48,946 nt of DNA from an uncultured Mucilaginibacter sp. (GCF_946481715.1 NZ_CAMLOV010000019.1:1-48946); one strand, 5' to 3'. Positions 25,480 through 34,278 are shown, counted from the stretch's first letter. Translations and numbers: made by a program. The notes: generated by a model not told the origin, from the letters alone.

Positions 25480-26223
25480 ATGGACGACTTTGTAACCATA
25501 CTCACCAAACGCCTTCCTCAAGATCTGTGGCTAATAAAAGGGCGGCTTGAAGCGGAGGGTATCCATTGCTTTATGAAGGACGAATTGACGGTTCAGTCGA
25601 ATAATTTGTGGTCGAACGCAGTCGGGGGTGTGAAATTACAGGTTCCTGAAAGCGAAGTTGATGAAGCTTTAAGCATACTGAGGGACCTTGGCTATATAGA
25701 AGAGCAGGGCCTTTTGGGCGACGACTTACTAACTAAGATTGATAAAGCAACATCAACTTTACCTATCTTACGTCATTTTAATATCCTAAACCGGGTAGTG
25801 ATCATGACGCTTTTAACGGTGAGTTTGGTAACACTTTGCCTTTACTGTTTTCTAAAACCTTCGAGAACAGATTTGCTTACCCGTCATGTGTGGACTGTAG
25901 ACAAAATCTATTTCCAGAATAAGCTAATTGGTCCAAAAGCAATAGATTCCACTCAGTCTGTGATAACTATAGACGATTTGTATAGCGCCAGCAGTAATTT
26001 GGCTCGATTTAAAGAAAATGGATACGTAGGGTTCCCTGGAATAAATGATTATGATATTGACTGCAGATGGGAATTTGCCGGCGACAATATTGTGCTGAAC
26101 GCGGATACATTGCAGTCTATTATCAACCACTCCTATGATGTCAAATTATCTAACAATAGTTTGGTGCTTAAATCGGATTCGACCATAATTATAGCGCATA
26201 GTGACGCGCCTGATGGGCCCTGA
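25480..26223 (+). CDS. DUF2007-domain membrane protein
   Basis: A 247-residue protein. Residues 1-75 match the DUF2007 'putative signal transducing' domain: it starts with an alternation of strand and helix (VTILTKRLPQDLWLIKGRLEAEGI) and ends in LQVPESEVDEALSILRDLGY. One transmembrane helix follows at about 104-125, and the C-terminal ~120 residues are extracytoplasmic or exposed, with a beta-rich look (IDDLYSASSNLARF, WEFAGDNIVLNAD), similar to lipocalin-type small domains, though I would not assign it. Role unknown; convergent with the TPR gene 30 bases away. Confidence 0.8.
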   Translation: MDDFVTILTKRLPQDLWLIKGRLEAEGIHCFMKDELTVQSNNLWSNAVGGVKLQVPESEVDEALSILRDLGYIEEQGLLGDDLLTKIDKATSTLPILRHFNILNRVVIMTLLTVSLVTLCLYCFLKPSRTDLLTRHVWTVDKIYFQNKLIGPKAIDSTQSVITIDDLYSASSNLARFKENGYVGFPGINDYDIDCRWEFAGDNIVLNADTLQSIINHSYDVKLSNNSLVLKSDSTIIIAHSDAPDGP

Positions 26224-26253
26224 TCCGTTTCCTTTGGCACTGTACTCAACTAA

Positions 26254-27168
26254 TTATTCGAGCTCTAATACCAATTCCGAATGATCACAAAGCGATATTG
26301 CACGCCAATTATTGAGCACGTTTAATATAGCCTGTTTACGCTCTGATGCAAAGCCTATATCGCGTTCATCTTTATCGCTTTCCACTAATTGGTTATCATG
26401 GTGTTCGTGTGCGGTACCTTCACTGCATTGCTTGCAAAGCATCCTAACCGTCGACCAATCTTCGGCCTCTACTTTTTCGATCTTGCATAGTTCTAACAGT
26501 TTATCTATATGCCTTTGGTCATTAGTGTAAACTGTAATTGAATAGGTGCTGTAGTCTGATTGTTGTATCAATTGCAACTCATTAAACACGGGATATTCTA
26601 TACCATCGCTTATTCGCGAACCAACAGGAGCGCCATCGTTAAGAATGATATCTCCAAACCGACGTCCCGACGACGCAAAGGGGATGTTTTCGATAATGGC
26701 CCTTGCCGGGTCGATACGGGTACACCAAACCACCTCGCCCTCATCATCGGGTTTCAGCCTCACCGGCGCACTGCTTAAGTTAAGATTTGGTTCATCATCA
26801 TTTACGTCAAGTTTTAGCCCGAAGTGATTCCATGATTCGCGGGCTGTTCTCCAGTCGCTTAATGCGGTTGCAGCTATGCCTAAATTCCATCTTGCTGCTT
26901 CATTATCCGCATCCATACCTAAAGCTGTAAGATTATTGGCATATGACAATTGCCATTCGCCCCGGTATTTATAAATCAAACCTAAATTATAATAGGGGGT
27001 TGCCCAATCGGGCGCGGCTTTTATTACTTTGTGATAAATGCTGATGGCCTCTTCTGTATAGCCTTGTTCTTCAAGGTCGATAGCTTGTTGTAAAAGTTGT
27101 TCCGCTGATATCACGTCGGCTGCAATAAATTTGGGCGAGTACTTTTCAAAAAAACGTTTTAACTTCAT
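26254..27168 (-). CDS. TPR-repeat protein with a C-terminal domain of unknown function
   Basis: A 304-residue soluble protein. Residues ~20-110 contain about three tetratricopeptide repeats (AISIYHKVIKAAPDWATPYY is a clear one). The following ~190 residues are not TPR: they include VVWCTRIDPARAIIENIPF and a Cys/His-rich patch CKQCSEGTAHEHH that could bind metal, and a terminal FASERKQAILNVL helix. No signal peptide. It sits last in a same-strand run of four genes after the sugar permease, with 12 bases to its upstream neighbour. Partner unknown. Confidence 0.8.
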   Translation of the reverse strand: MKLKRFFEKYSPKFIAADVISAEQLLQQAIDLEEQGYTEEAISIYHKVIKAAPDWATPYYNLGLIYKYRGEWQLSYANNLTALGMDADNEAARWNLGIAATALSDWRTARESWNHFGLKLDVNDDEPNLNLSSAPVRLKPDDEGEVVWCTRIDPARAIIENIPFASSGRRFGDIILNDGAPVGSRISDGIEYPVFNELQLIQQSDYSTYSITVYTNDQRHIDKLLELCKIEKVEAEDWSTVRMLCKQCSEGTAHEHHDNQLVESDKDERDIGFASERKQAILNVLNNWRAISLCDHSELVLELE

Positions 27169-27180
27169 TGGTGGAACAGC

Positions 27181-27771
27181 TTATGCAGGTTTAATAACGT
27201 TTAGGTATATATCAACCATTACATTTATTAAAAACAGACCGCCTGCTGCAATTAATGATACTTTGATGAGCCGCCTCATCGGATTTAAAAACCCGGCTGT
27301 CAGTTCGTCCCGCTCATCAGCATCTGTTATCTTTTTTATTTGTGCCGAAACATACGGCGTATTCACCGCAAAAAAATTAATGGCAGCATACACCAGGGAT
27401 AGGACGATAGTTAAACTAAAAAGGTTATAGTTTATCCGTTTGGCAGGCGCTATAGATAAATTGAAATGTATAGGTTTAAAAAAGGTTAAATAAAAAACCC
27501 ACAGAAAATAGGCTGTAAGCAATGCAACCGGTATTAAAGCATTAATGCTAAACCAGGTTGTTTTGCCTGCTGTACGGCTACCGAACTTTATACATATCCA
27601 TGCCTGGTAGCCGATTGCCAAACAGATGTTGAGATTGAAAAGTAAATTTACGGCCTTGAAGCTTATTTGCCTTGCCTCATCTGTGGTGTGATGGATATTC
27701 ATCAACACAACAGCAAGCGTATATGGAAGATAGAGTAACGCAGTTTGCCAGTAATTGAGGTTAGGTTTCAT
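27181..27771 (-). CDS. Small polytopic membrane protein of unknown function
   Basis: A 196-residue protein with about five hydrophobic segments (around residues 9-24, 43-62, 82-102, 118-140, 172-192). The loop after the fourth segment (SAQIKKITDADERDELTAG) is charged. I do not recognise a family. It is part of a same-strand run: 41 bases after the upstream gene's stop and 12 bases before the TPR gene. Confidence 0.75.
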   Translation of the reverse strand: MKPNLNYWQTALLYLPYTLAVVLMNIHHTTDEARQISFKAVNLLFNLNICLAIGYQAWICIKFGSRTAGKTTWFSINALIPVALLTAYFLWVFYLTFFKPIHFNLSIAPAKRINYNLFSLTIVLSLVYAAINFFAVNTPYVSAQIKKITDADERDELTAGFLNPMRRLIKVSLIAAGGLFLINVMVDIYLNVIKPA

Positions 27772-27812
27772 TATTGCTAAGCTAACGCTTTATTATCAAA
27801 TTTAAAGGTTGC

Positions 27813-28397
27813 TTACTTATCGCTTATCAATCTCAACTGCGTAATTACCTCGTTCGCATTATTGAAAAGTTCTGCCCATTCACTGTTCGGGTTGGTGATC
27901 TCCTCTTCTGGCCCATCGTAAGAATAAGTCGCCTTATTGGTAAGTATATGGAATTTAATGTGATCTACCGCGGGCAAGGTGGTGTCTACGGGCTGCATCT
28001 TTCCCAAAAAATGTTGGGCGGCGTTTACAAAATCAACGGCTGCCTTTTTTACATTTGGATGCGCCGCGCCGCCAATCATACCGCCGCCGCCACTGGTATA
28101 CATACTGGCATCGCCCGTAGCAAGGGATATTATGGTGGCTTCCCCGTCCTCCGTCCCGAATTCAACTACAACGCCGAAAGCGGTTTCTTTATCGGCAGGG
28201 AGACTTATACCAAGGTCGGCTGGTTTTAAGGCAAATATTTGCGCACGGAGCCCCATGTATGGGTTTGCGGTGTCTTTTTTTGCTTTATCCGATGGCTTTG
28301 CTGTTACAGGAGGTGTTTGTTTCCCCCTTTGCAAAAAAACGAGATAAATTAAAATTACAATTAGGATAGCGCTTGCAGCATAATACAAAGCGTTCAT
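27813..28397 (-). CDS. Membrane-anchored protein of unknown function
   Basis: A 194-residue protein with a single N-terminal helix (residues 5-23), then a Lys/Pro-rich linker and a globular domain of ~145 residues with a GGGGMIGG glycine run flanked by FGTEDGEATIISLATGDAS. This glycine-rich turn and the two strands before it suggest a compact alpha/beta fold; no family recognised. It follows the sugar permease gene after 22 bases and precedes two more unknown genes in the same direction, so it may act with the TPR protein. Confidence 0.75.
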   Translation of the reverse strand: MNALYYAASAILIVILIYLVFLQRGKQTPPVTAKPSDKAKKDTANPYMGLRAQIFALKPADLGISLPADKETAFGVVVEFGTEDGEATIISLATGDASMYTSGGGGMIGGAAHPNVKKAAVDFVNAAQHFLGKMQPVDTTLPAVDHIKFHILTNKATYSYDGPEEEITNPNSEWAELFNNANEVITQLRLISDK

Positions 28398-28419
28398 TTA
28401 AAACGGGCTTAGTGGTACG

Positions 28420-29733
28420 CTAAGCTACCGCTTTCTTCCCAACTTTATATCCGGCAACGGCGTAATAAAGTATGAACAGATAAATAGGCAGCAGTATCCA
28501 GTAAGCCGATTGCGAAGCGGTTTCTATGCCTTGGGTTGCTTTGCCATGGTCTACCAAAGCGCCGTAAATAGGCGGGAACACGGCCGCGCCCGCTATGCCC
28601 ATCACGAGGAACGAGGAGCCTATTTTGGTAAACCTGCCCAAGCCCGACAAAGCTAAAGGCCATAAAGCGGGCCACATAAGCGAATTGGCTAATCCTAATA
28701 AAGCGATGCAGGCTATTGATACATATGCAGAGGTGAACAAAGCCACGGCGGTAAGTACCGCGCCTAAAATGGCTGATACTACCAGCGCCTTTTGCTGCGT
28801 AATAAAACGTGGGATAAAGGCAATGCCTGCCAGGTAACCCAAAACCATGCATATCAGCGTACCCGATGCAAAGAACTGCGCCTTAGAAAGCGGTATATGG
28901 TGCGCCACGCCATAGCTGATGATGGAGTCGCCGGCTATTACTTCGGCACCTACGTAAAAGAAGAGGGCTATTACACCCAATATTAAATGCGGGAACTGGA
29001 AGATACTGGTTTTGCCCGAGTTGGCCGCGGCTACGGTTTCGTCTTCGTGGTCGGTATCTATCTCCGGCAGTCCCGAAAAATAGATGAGCACAGCTAAAAT
29101 AAGCAGCACTACAACTATCAAAACATAGGGTACGATCACCCGCGAGGCAAGCTCGTTTAACTGTGCGGCTTTTTCGGCAGCGCCGAGTGTGGCAAGTTTT
29201 ACGGTAAAGGCATCAATATCTTTTAATACAACAGCGCCCAAGGCAATTGGTGCCAACACCCCAGCCGACTTATTGAAGATACCCATGATGCTGATACGCT
29301 TTGCGGCGCTTTCGGCCGGGCCAACGATGGTGATGTAGGGGTTGGATGCCGACTGTAACACCGCCAGCCCGCTGCCCTGTACAAATAAACCAATCAAAAA
29401 TATGGCGTAAGTGCGGGTTAATGCGGCGGGGATAAAAATGAGCGCACCAACCGCAATGATGATTAAACCAACCGCCATGCCATTTTTAAAACCGAAGAGT
29501 TTTAGCACCCAGGCCGATGGCTTTGCCATAAGCAGGTAGGCGATATAGAAGGCGCTTGCCACCAAAAACGATTCGATATTATTGAGCTGGCAGGCTATTT
29601 TTAAGTATGGGATGAGCACCGAGTTTAGCCAGGTTACAAAACCGAAGATGAAAAACAGCGCCCCTATAATAATTATGGGGTTTATGCCTGATTTTTTTGA
29701 TGGTGAAATTGCGGGATTGGTAACGGCTTCCAT
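28420..29733 (-). CDS. FHS-family sugar:proton symporter (FucP/GluP-like MFS permease)
   Basis: A 437-residue MFS transporter with twelve predicted helices. The first helix has FIFGFVTWLNSVLIPYLK, the characteristic sequence of the fucose-galactose-glucose:H+ symporter (FHS) family, followed by the LFVQGSGLAVLQSASNPYITIVGP region in the N-terminal half. Family members import L-fucose, glucose, galactose or related sugars; the exact sugar is not clear. It is the first gene of a four-gene same-strand run, although the other three are not sugar genes. Confidence 0.93.
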   Translation of the reverse strand: MEAVTNPAISPSKKSGINPIIIIGALFFIFGFVTWLNSVLIPYLKIACQLNNIESFLVASAFYIAYLLMAKPSAWVLKLFGFKNGMAVGLIIIAVGALIFIPAALTRTYAIFLIGLFVQGSGLAVLQSASNPYITIVGPAESAAKRISIMGIFNKSAGVLAPIALGAVVLKDIDAFTVKLATLGAAEKAAQLNELASRVIVPYVLIVVVLLILAVLIYFSGLPEIDTDHEDETVAAANSGKTSIFQFPHLILGVIALFFYVGAEVIAGDSIISYGVAHHIPLSKAQFFASGTLICMVLGYLAGIAFIPRFITQQKALVVSAILGAVLTAVALFTSAYVSIACIALLGLANSLMWPALWPLALSGLGRFTKIGSSFLVMGIAGAAVFPPIYGALVDHGKATQGIETASQSAYWILLPIYLFILYYAVAGYKVGKKAVA

Positions 29734-29896
29734 ACGATGATTTTAAAATTTGTTAATAAGTTAATGGAGTTACTAAAATAATTAAAAAAGCTGATGTTTT
29801 ATAATTTTAATATTTTGTTGCGAAAAGCTGCCCTTGTATTGAATATCCACTATACTCGTTTCTTTTTCTGAAAAATTAATCCCGAAATTCGCGCCC

Positions 29897-30916
29897 ATGC
29901 TGCAAATACAGGAAAACGTATCGCTTAAAAACTTCAACACTTTCGGTATAGATGCCAATGCCCGTTATTTTGCAGAGATAAACCATGCCGACGAACTGAA
30001 AGAATTATTTGCCGACCCGCAATGGCTGCTAATGCCCCGCCTGATTTTAGGCGGTGGCAGCAATATGCTAATGGTGGCCGATTTTGACGGACTGGTTATC
30101 CGCCTCAATATCCGCGGAATAGAACACCGCATTAGCCACGATGATGTTTTTGTGGAAGCCGGTGCAGGAGAGGTGTGGAATGATCTGGTGAACTACTGTG
30201 TAGACCATGGATACGCCGGCATGGAGAACCTGAGCCTGATCCCCGGCTCGGTTGGTGCATCGCCCATACAAAACATAGGTGCTTACGGTGTAGAGTTGAA
30301 AGACGTTTTTGAAAGTTGCCGGGCATTTGAGATAGCCACCGGAGCCATCAGGACATTTACAAAAGAGGACTGCAAATTTGGCTACCGCGAAAGTGTGTTT
30401 AAAAGCGAATTAGCCGGGCAGTATATTATTGTATCGGTGAAGTTTCATTTATCATTAATACCACACTTTAATTTAAAATACGGCGCGATAGAGCAGGAAC
30501 TGACGGCGCGCGGCGTTAGCGAGCCTACGCTGAAAGATGTATCGCAGGTGGTATCGCATATCCGGGTATCCAAACTACCCGACCCATCAACCATTGGTAA
30601 TGCGGGCAGTTTCTTTAAAAACCCCGTTATAAGCGCATCGGAATTTGAGCCTATTAAACAAAACTTCCCGGATGTGGTTAATTATCCGTCCGGTGATGGG
30701 CAGGTAAAACTTGCTGCCGGCTGGCTTATAGAGCAATGCGGCTGGAAGGGGAAAACCGTTGGCAACACCGGTACGTGGAAGAACCAGGCGCTGGTATTAG
30801 TGAACCATGGCGGCGCAACGGGCGAAGAAGTGTACGGCCTTTCGTCGCAAATCATAGACAGTGTGTACACTAAATTTGGCGTTACCCTGCAACGCGAGGT
30901 GAATATTGTTAAGTAA
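29897..30916 (+). CDS. murB: UDP-N-acetylenolpyruvoylglucosamine reductase
   Basis: A 339-residue flavoenzyme that reduces UDP-GlcNAc-enolpyruvate to UDP-MurNAc in peptidoglycan precursor synthesis. Seen in the sequence: the NTFG start of the FAD domain, LGGGSNMLM, the IPGSVGASPIQNIGAYG flavin-binding segment, YRESVFK, and the C-terminal catalytic NAGSFFKNP (general-acid Ser). Length and the extended C-terminal half fit the type I (E. coli-like) enzyme. Monocistronic here; no mur neighbours. Confidence 0.96.
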   Translation: MLQIQENVSLKNFNTFGIDANARYFAEINHADELKELFADPQWLLMPRLILGGGSNMLMVADFDGLVIRLNIRGIEHRISHDDVFVEAGAGEVWNDLVNYCVDHGYAGMENLSLIPGSVGASPIQNIGAYGVELKDVFESCRAFEIATGAIRTFTKEDCKFGYRESVFKSELAGQYIIVSVKFHLSLIPHFNLKYGAIEQELTARGVSEPTLKDVSQVVSHIRVSKLPDPSTIGNAGSFFKNPVISASEFEPIKQNFPDVVNYPSGDGQVKLAAGWLIEQCGWKGKTVGNTGTWKNQALVLVNHGGATGEEVYGLSSQIIDSVYTKFGVTLQREVNIVK

Positions 30917-31188
30917 GTTGTTTAACTGAAAGGATATTTTGCCAACTCACTCTATCGTAAGCATTTAAAAACCGAATTGTTTTAATTCTTTTTCCTGGCA
31001 TGTATTTGCCCCGGTTCATTGTCGGCTGTTGTTTATTTGGCTGATTAACAGCTAATTATAGTGTGTTTCTGTGTAGAGTAGCCAGTCCGGGTGCGCACTG
31101 CCCCGTTTTGGCACTGTTCTTCAATTTCATACACTTTTCATAATGTGGTATCATGTTTGAATAATGCTCAATACAAAACATTAACAGA

Positions 31189-31725
31189 ATGACAAAGATT
31201 GAGTTTAACACCCTGGTATTACGTCAAGCAAGTTCATTAAGGTCATACGCCTTACACTTCACACACGACGCAGACGATGCTAACGACCTTGTTCAGGATA
31301 CAATGTTGAAAGCCATAACTTATTACAATAAGTTTAAAGAAGGCACGAATTTGAAAGGCTGGTTATACACCATCATGAAAAATACCTTCATCAACAACTA
31401 CCGCCGTTTTGTTAAAATGAGCACTTTTGTTACCAAGAGCGACGAGATCTCTTCGCCAAACCTCGTATTCAGTTCAACAAAAAACCAGGGCGAAGCTAAA
31501 TTTGTGATGGACGACATCAAACGCGCTTTAGACCGCCTGCCTGCAGATTATTATGTACCCTTCACCATGTATTTTGAAGGACACAAATACCACGAGATTG
31601 CCGACCATTTAACCATACCAATAGGTACAGTTAAAACCCGTATCCACGTAGCCCGCAAGCTGCTGAAGAAAAACTTAAAAGCTTACGATAACGGTATTGC
31701 AAAACCTATCTACGCAGAAAACTAA
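31189..31725 (+). CDS. ECF-type RNA polymerase sigma factor
   Basis: A 178-residue sigma-70-family factor with region 2 (DADDANDLVQDTMLKAI and GWLYTIMKNTFINNYRR) and region 4 (LDRLPADYYVPFTMYFEGHKYHEIADHL, then IGTVKTRIHVARKLLKK) joined by a ~40-residue linker. No anti-sigma gene lies next to it, unlike the SusCD-type ECF units of this phylum, and the form (starting MTKIEFNTLV) resembles the stand-alone ECF factors of Bacteroidota. Target regulon unknown. A strong intrinsic terminator follows. Confidence 0.92.
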   Translation: MTKIEFNTLVLRQASSLRSYALHFTHDADDANDLVQDTMLKAITYYNKFKEGTNLKGWLYTIMKNTFINNYRRFVKMSTFVTKSDEISSPNLVFSSTKNQGEAKFVMDDIKRALDRLPADYYVPFTMYFEGHKYHEIADHLTIPIGTVKTRIHVARKLLKKNLKAYDNGIAKPIYAEN

Positions 31726-31750
31726 GTAAGTAATTCAACATATATATAAG

Positions 31751-31780
31751 AAAAACCTGCTTTATGGCAGGTTTTTTTTT
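31751..31780 (+). terminator. Intrinsic terminator of the sigma-factor gene
   Basis: AAAAACCTGC (31751-31760), a 6-base loop, then GCAGG with a run of T (to 31780) gives a 10-pair stem followed by a U tract. It lies 25 bases after the sigma-factor stop. Confidence 0.9.
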
Positions 31781-31795
31781 GTTTGTTCTCCATCT

Positions 31796-31859
31796 CGTCA
31801 TTGCGAGCGAAGCGCGGCAACCACCGCGCTATTACGCCCAGACGCTCCTCGCAAGGACG
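31796..31859. repeat. Dispersed palindromic repeat, family A, copy 3 (variant centre)
   Basis: CGTCATTGCGAG at 31796-31807 and CTCGCAAGGACG at 31848-31859 form the outer arms; the inner part (GCGCGGCAACCACCGCGC) differs from the other copies. It sits between two convergent genes. Confidence 0.75.
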
Positions 31860-31880
31860 ATAGCGAGATTGGCTGAGGGG

Positions 31881-32117
31881 CTACCTCAACTTCCCCACCA
31901 CTTTAAATTTCTCAAAAACAGCCTCCGTATGCGGAGCATCGGCCAGTTCCTCTGTTAAGTCCTGCCCGGCCCAGTGTTCGTAGTGTTTGCCGTTGCGCCA
32001 CAGGCGGCTTTCGGTTACATCATAGATAATTCCTTTTAGGGCTACCCATATTTCGGGCTTGTCCTGCCCGTTGCGCAGCGCAAGTTGAGATTTTGTATAG
32101 ACAGGCAGTTCGCTCAT
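31881..32117 (-). CDS. Small soluble cytochrome b5-domain protein in the carotenoid operon
   Basis: A 78-residue single-domain protein with the cytochrome b5 heme-binding layout: YTKSQLALRNGQDKPEIWVALKG, then YDVTESRLWRNGKHYEHWAGQDLTEEL, then PHTEAVFEKF. The candidate axial histidines are one in NGKHYEHWAG and the one in APHTE; the classical HPGG is replaced by H(Y)EHWAG, as in bacterial short forms. No membrane anchor or signal peptide, so it is cytosolic. Its ATG overlaps the crtY stop by 4 bases, which ties it to carotenoid synthesis. A role as electron donor to the CrtZ hydroxylase is inference. Confidence 0.87.
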   Translation of the reverse strand: MSELPVYTKSQLALRNGQDKPEIWVALKGIIYDVTESRLWRNGKHYEHWAGQDLTEELADAPHTEAVFEKFKVVGKLR

Positions 32118-32791
32118 GCGGTTTTCCGGGTTTTAAAATATTCGAAAAAGGCAACGTTCATTAGCAGCAGTGCCATACTGTAAAAATGGTCCTCAAAAGG
32201 AATAGTCCCCACCCGGATGCCCATATTTTGCGCATCGTTGTACATCACCACAGGCCAGGCCGTTAAAATACCGTTCACGATGTAAAAGGGGATAAGCGAG
32301 GCCACAAAAGCCATATAGAACCGGCCCAACCATTCCCCTTTTAAAATATACACAAGCAAAATCAACAAAATAATTAATAAACCAAATGTTACCGCCGTGT
32401 ATAAACGGGTGTAATTAAAGGCGAACATAGCTACCGAGGCACCAATTAGCAGGTTGGATACCATTCGCGTAAGCAAAACGCCCGGCTGCCATTTTACATA
32501 ATAATTGAGGCAGGCAAAAATAAATACACAGGCAAAGGGAACAGTTAAAAAGAAGAGTATCTCCTCCAGCGGCAAGCCTATGAATTTGATACCGGTGATA
32601 TATTGATCGTTAAAACTCCAAACGCCATAAACGGTGAACAGCACATCCCAAAACAAAAACACCACCCCGGTAATGGCCATGCCAGGCCATAGGTATTTCC
32701 AACTTTTGGCGAAAGCCACGCGCTTATCAAACGACAGGGCCACCGGGAAAATAATCGTAAGCAGGTTGATGATGAGGTAGGTATATTTCAC
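32114..32791 (-). CDS. crtY: Lycopene beta-cyclase (fused CrtYc-CrtYd type)
   Basis: A 225-residue integral-membrane protein with about seven hydrophobic segments. It has two internally related halves, each carrying a P(L/F)E(E/D) motif (GLPLEEILFF and TIPFEDHFYS), the signature of the heterodimeric-type CrtYc/CrtYd lycopene cyclase domains, here fused into one chain as in other Bacteroidota. It would close the ionone rings of lycopene to give beta-carotene. It starts 1 base after the unknown secreted-protein gene and overlaps the cytochrome b5 gene by 4 bases, so the operon is tight. Confidence 0.92.
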   Translation of the reverse strand: MKYTYLIINLLTIIFPVALSFDKRVAFAKSWKYLWPGMAITGVVFLFWDVLFTVYGVWSFNDQYITGIKFIGLPLEEILFFLTVPFACVFIFACLNYYVKWQPGVLLTRMVSNLLIGASVAMFAFNYTRLYTAVTFGLLIILLILLVYILKGEWLGRFYMAFVASLIPFYIVNGILTAWPVVMYNDAQNMGIRVGTIPFEDHFYSMALLLMNVAFFEYFKTRKTA

Positions 32792-32792
32792 G

Positions 32793-33359
32793 CTAAAGTG
32801 CTGCTAAGTGTTGAGTGAGGTTTTTCTGCTCGGCTGTTGTGCAGCGTTTAGAATCGAGCAGAAACCGGATAATAGTTTTCACCAGTTTATTATCCGCCGA
32901 AGCATAGTATTTGGCATCGATCTGTTTGATCATCTCTAATTTATCGTCGACCAGGTTTTTGGTGTAACCCAAAAATTTGGGCACATTGTGCTCAATGGAA
33001 AAACGCATAAAACGGATCTCGATGTTGTGTGGGTCGGCAGCCACAGCACCTTTAAAGGTCTTTTCAGAGTTATTAAGGTGTTTTATTTTGTAGTACGGGT
33101 TCCAGGCGTGCTTTGCTTTTAAAGCTTCCAGTGTGCCGATATATCCGTTAATGATAGCCGGGCGATTTTTTAAGGCAGACAGGATGTTATAAAGAGAATC
33201 AGTTGTTTTTTTGCTTTCGAGTGCGGTAATCAATTGCTTGCGTATCACATGCAGATCGGGCGAGGTACCATCGTCCTTTGGCAGTAAAGTGAAGGACATA
33301 AACAGGCCCGCCAATACGGTTAAGAGCAAGCATTTGGGATATTTAAGATAACACAGCAT
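32793..33359 (-). CDS. Uncharacterised secreted or anchored protein within the crtB-crtY operon
   Basis: A 188-residue protein with an N-terminal hydrophobic leader (LLLTVLAGLFMSFTLLP, residues 12-28). The rest is helical, with features of a TPR-like array (TTDSLYNILSALKNRPAIIN, KTFKGAVAADPHNIEIRFMRF), but repeats are not clear enough to name. It lies between crtB (10 bases away) and crtY (1 base away), so it should be co-expressed with both. Its location across the membrane from the enzymes would suit a role in carotenoid or membrane organisation, but nothing in the sequence shows this. Confidence 0.85.
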   Translation of the reverse strand: MLCYLKYPKCLLLTVLAGLFMSFTLLPKDDGTSPDLHVIRKQLITALESKKTTDSLYNILSALKNRPAIINGYIGTLEALKAKHAWNPYYKIKHLNNSEKTFKGAVAADPHNIEIRFMRFSIEHNVPKFLGYTKNLVDDKLEMIKQIDAKYYASADNKLVKTIIRFLLDSKRCTTAEQKNLTQHLAAL

Positions 33360-33369
33360 CGGTAAATAA

Positions 33370-34203
33370 TTATATCAAATTCAATTTTTGGTGCAGCCGG
33401 GCCTTTATGAACAGGCTCAACTTGCGCGAATCGGATATGCGTATCCGTTTCAGCATAATCACCCCCGCCGGCGTGTGGCGTATCTTTTTAAACAGCTGCA
33501 AGTAGTAAACATAGGCTATGTACACGCCCAGGCGGGCAGCTTTTGGCAGTTGTTTTATGCCTGCGAGGGCATCATCGAAATCCTTTTTAATATCTGTTTC
33601 TATAATACTTTTGTCGTGCCTGGTAAAGTTGTTAAAATCAACCCCGGGGAAATAGGTACGGCCACGCTCCTCATAATCGGACTTGATATCCCTCAAAAAG
33701 TTTACTTTTTGGAAGGCCGAGCCAAGGCTACGCGCTTTTGGCACCAATTTATCGTATAAATTCCTGTCGTTTTCGCAAAATACGCGGAGGCACATCAGCC
33801 CAACAACTTCTGCCGAACCGTAGATATACACTTTGTAGCCATCCTTATCGTACTCGGTTTTATCCAGGTCCATTTTCATGGAGGTGAGGAAAGCGTCTAT
33901 CAGTTCCGTTTCAATTCCGTATTGGTTAACCACTTGTTGAAATGAGTGGAGTACCGGGTTTGTGCTAATGCCGCGTTCGATGGCTTTAAAAGTTTCTTCG
34001 CGGAAATCGTTGATGAGCTGGCGCTGGTCGTAATCATAAAAAGTGTCTACAACCTCATCCGCATAACGCACAAAGCCGTAAATGGCATATACCGGGTACC
34101 TTAATTGCTTTTCGAAAGCTTTAATACCCAGGCTAAACGAAGTGCTATACTTTTCGGTAATCAATTTACTGCATTCGAAGCACGTTTCGTTGAACAAATT
34201 CAT
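33370..34203 (-). CDS. crtB: Phytoene synthase
   Basis: A 277-residue squalene/phytoene synthase. The Asp-rich motifs are YADEVVDTFYDYD (residues ~57-69) and VNFLRDIKSDYEERGRTYFP, the two Mg-binding segments of the family. It condenses two GGPP molecules to phytoene. It is preferred to squalene synthase because crtI and crtY are adjacent and because of the RDIKSDYEERGRTYFP form. It is the first gene of crtB-unknown-crtY-cytochrome b5 and is divergent from crtI. Confidence 0.93.
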   Translation of the reverse strand: MNLFNETCFECSKLITEKYSTSFSLGIKAFEKQLRYPVYAIYGFVRYADEVVDTFYDYDQRQLINDFREETFKAIERGISTNPVLHSFQQVVNQYGIETELIDAFLTSMKMDLDKTEYDKDGYKVYIYGSAEVVGLMCLRVFCENDRNLYDKLVPKARSLGSAFQKVNFLRDIKSDYEERGRTYFPGVDFNNFTRHDKSIIETDIKKDFDDALAGIKQLPKAARLGVYIAYVYYLQLFKKIRHTPAGVIMLKRIRISDSRKLSLFIKARLHQKLNLI

Positions 34204-34221
34204 TTACAATTGTTGTTACGC

Positions 34222-34229
34222 CAAATGTA
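34222..34229 (-). promoter_or_regulatory. Candidate -7 element of the crtB operon
   Basis: On the minus strand TACATTTG matches TAnnTTTG and ends 18 bases before the crtB ATG. The -33 half is not clear. Confidence 0.45.
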
Positions 34230-34270
34230 CAAAACCGCCGCCGTATTGTTTTTGCGCCAATACTAATGTT

Positions 34271-34278
34271 TACATTTG
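34271..34278 (+). promoter_or_regulatory. Candidate -7 element of crtI
   Basis: TACATTTG, identical to the crtB element on the other strand, ends 7 bases before the crtI ATG. TTTG at 34251-34254 (16-base spacer) or TTG at 34246-34248 (22-base spacer) could be the -33 box. If used, the mRNA would be nearly leaderless. Confidence 0.45.
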
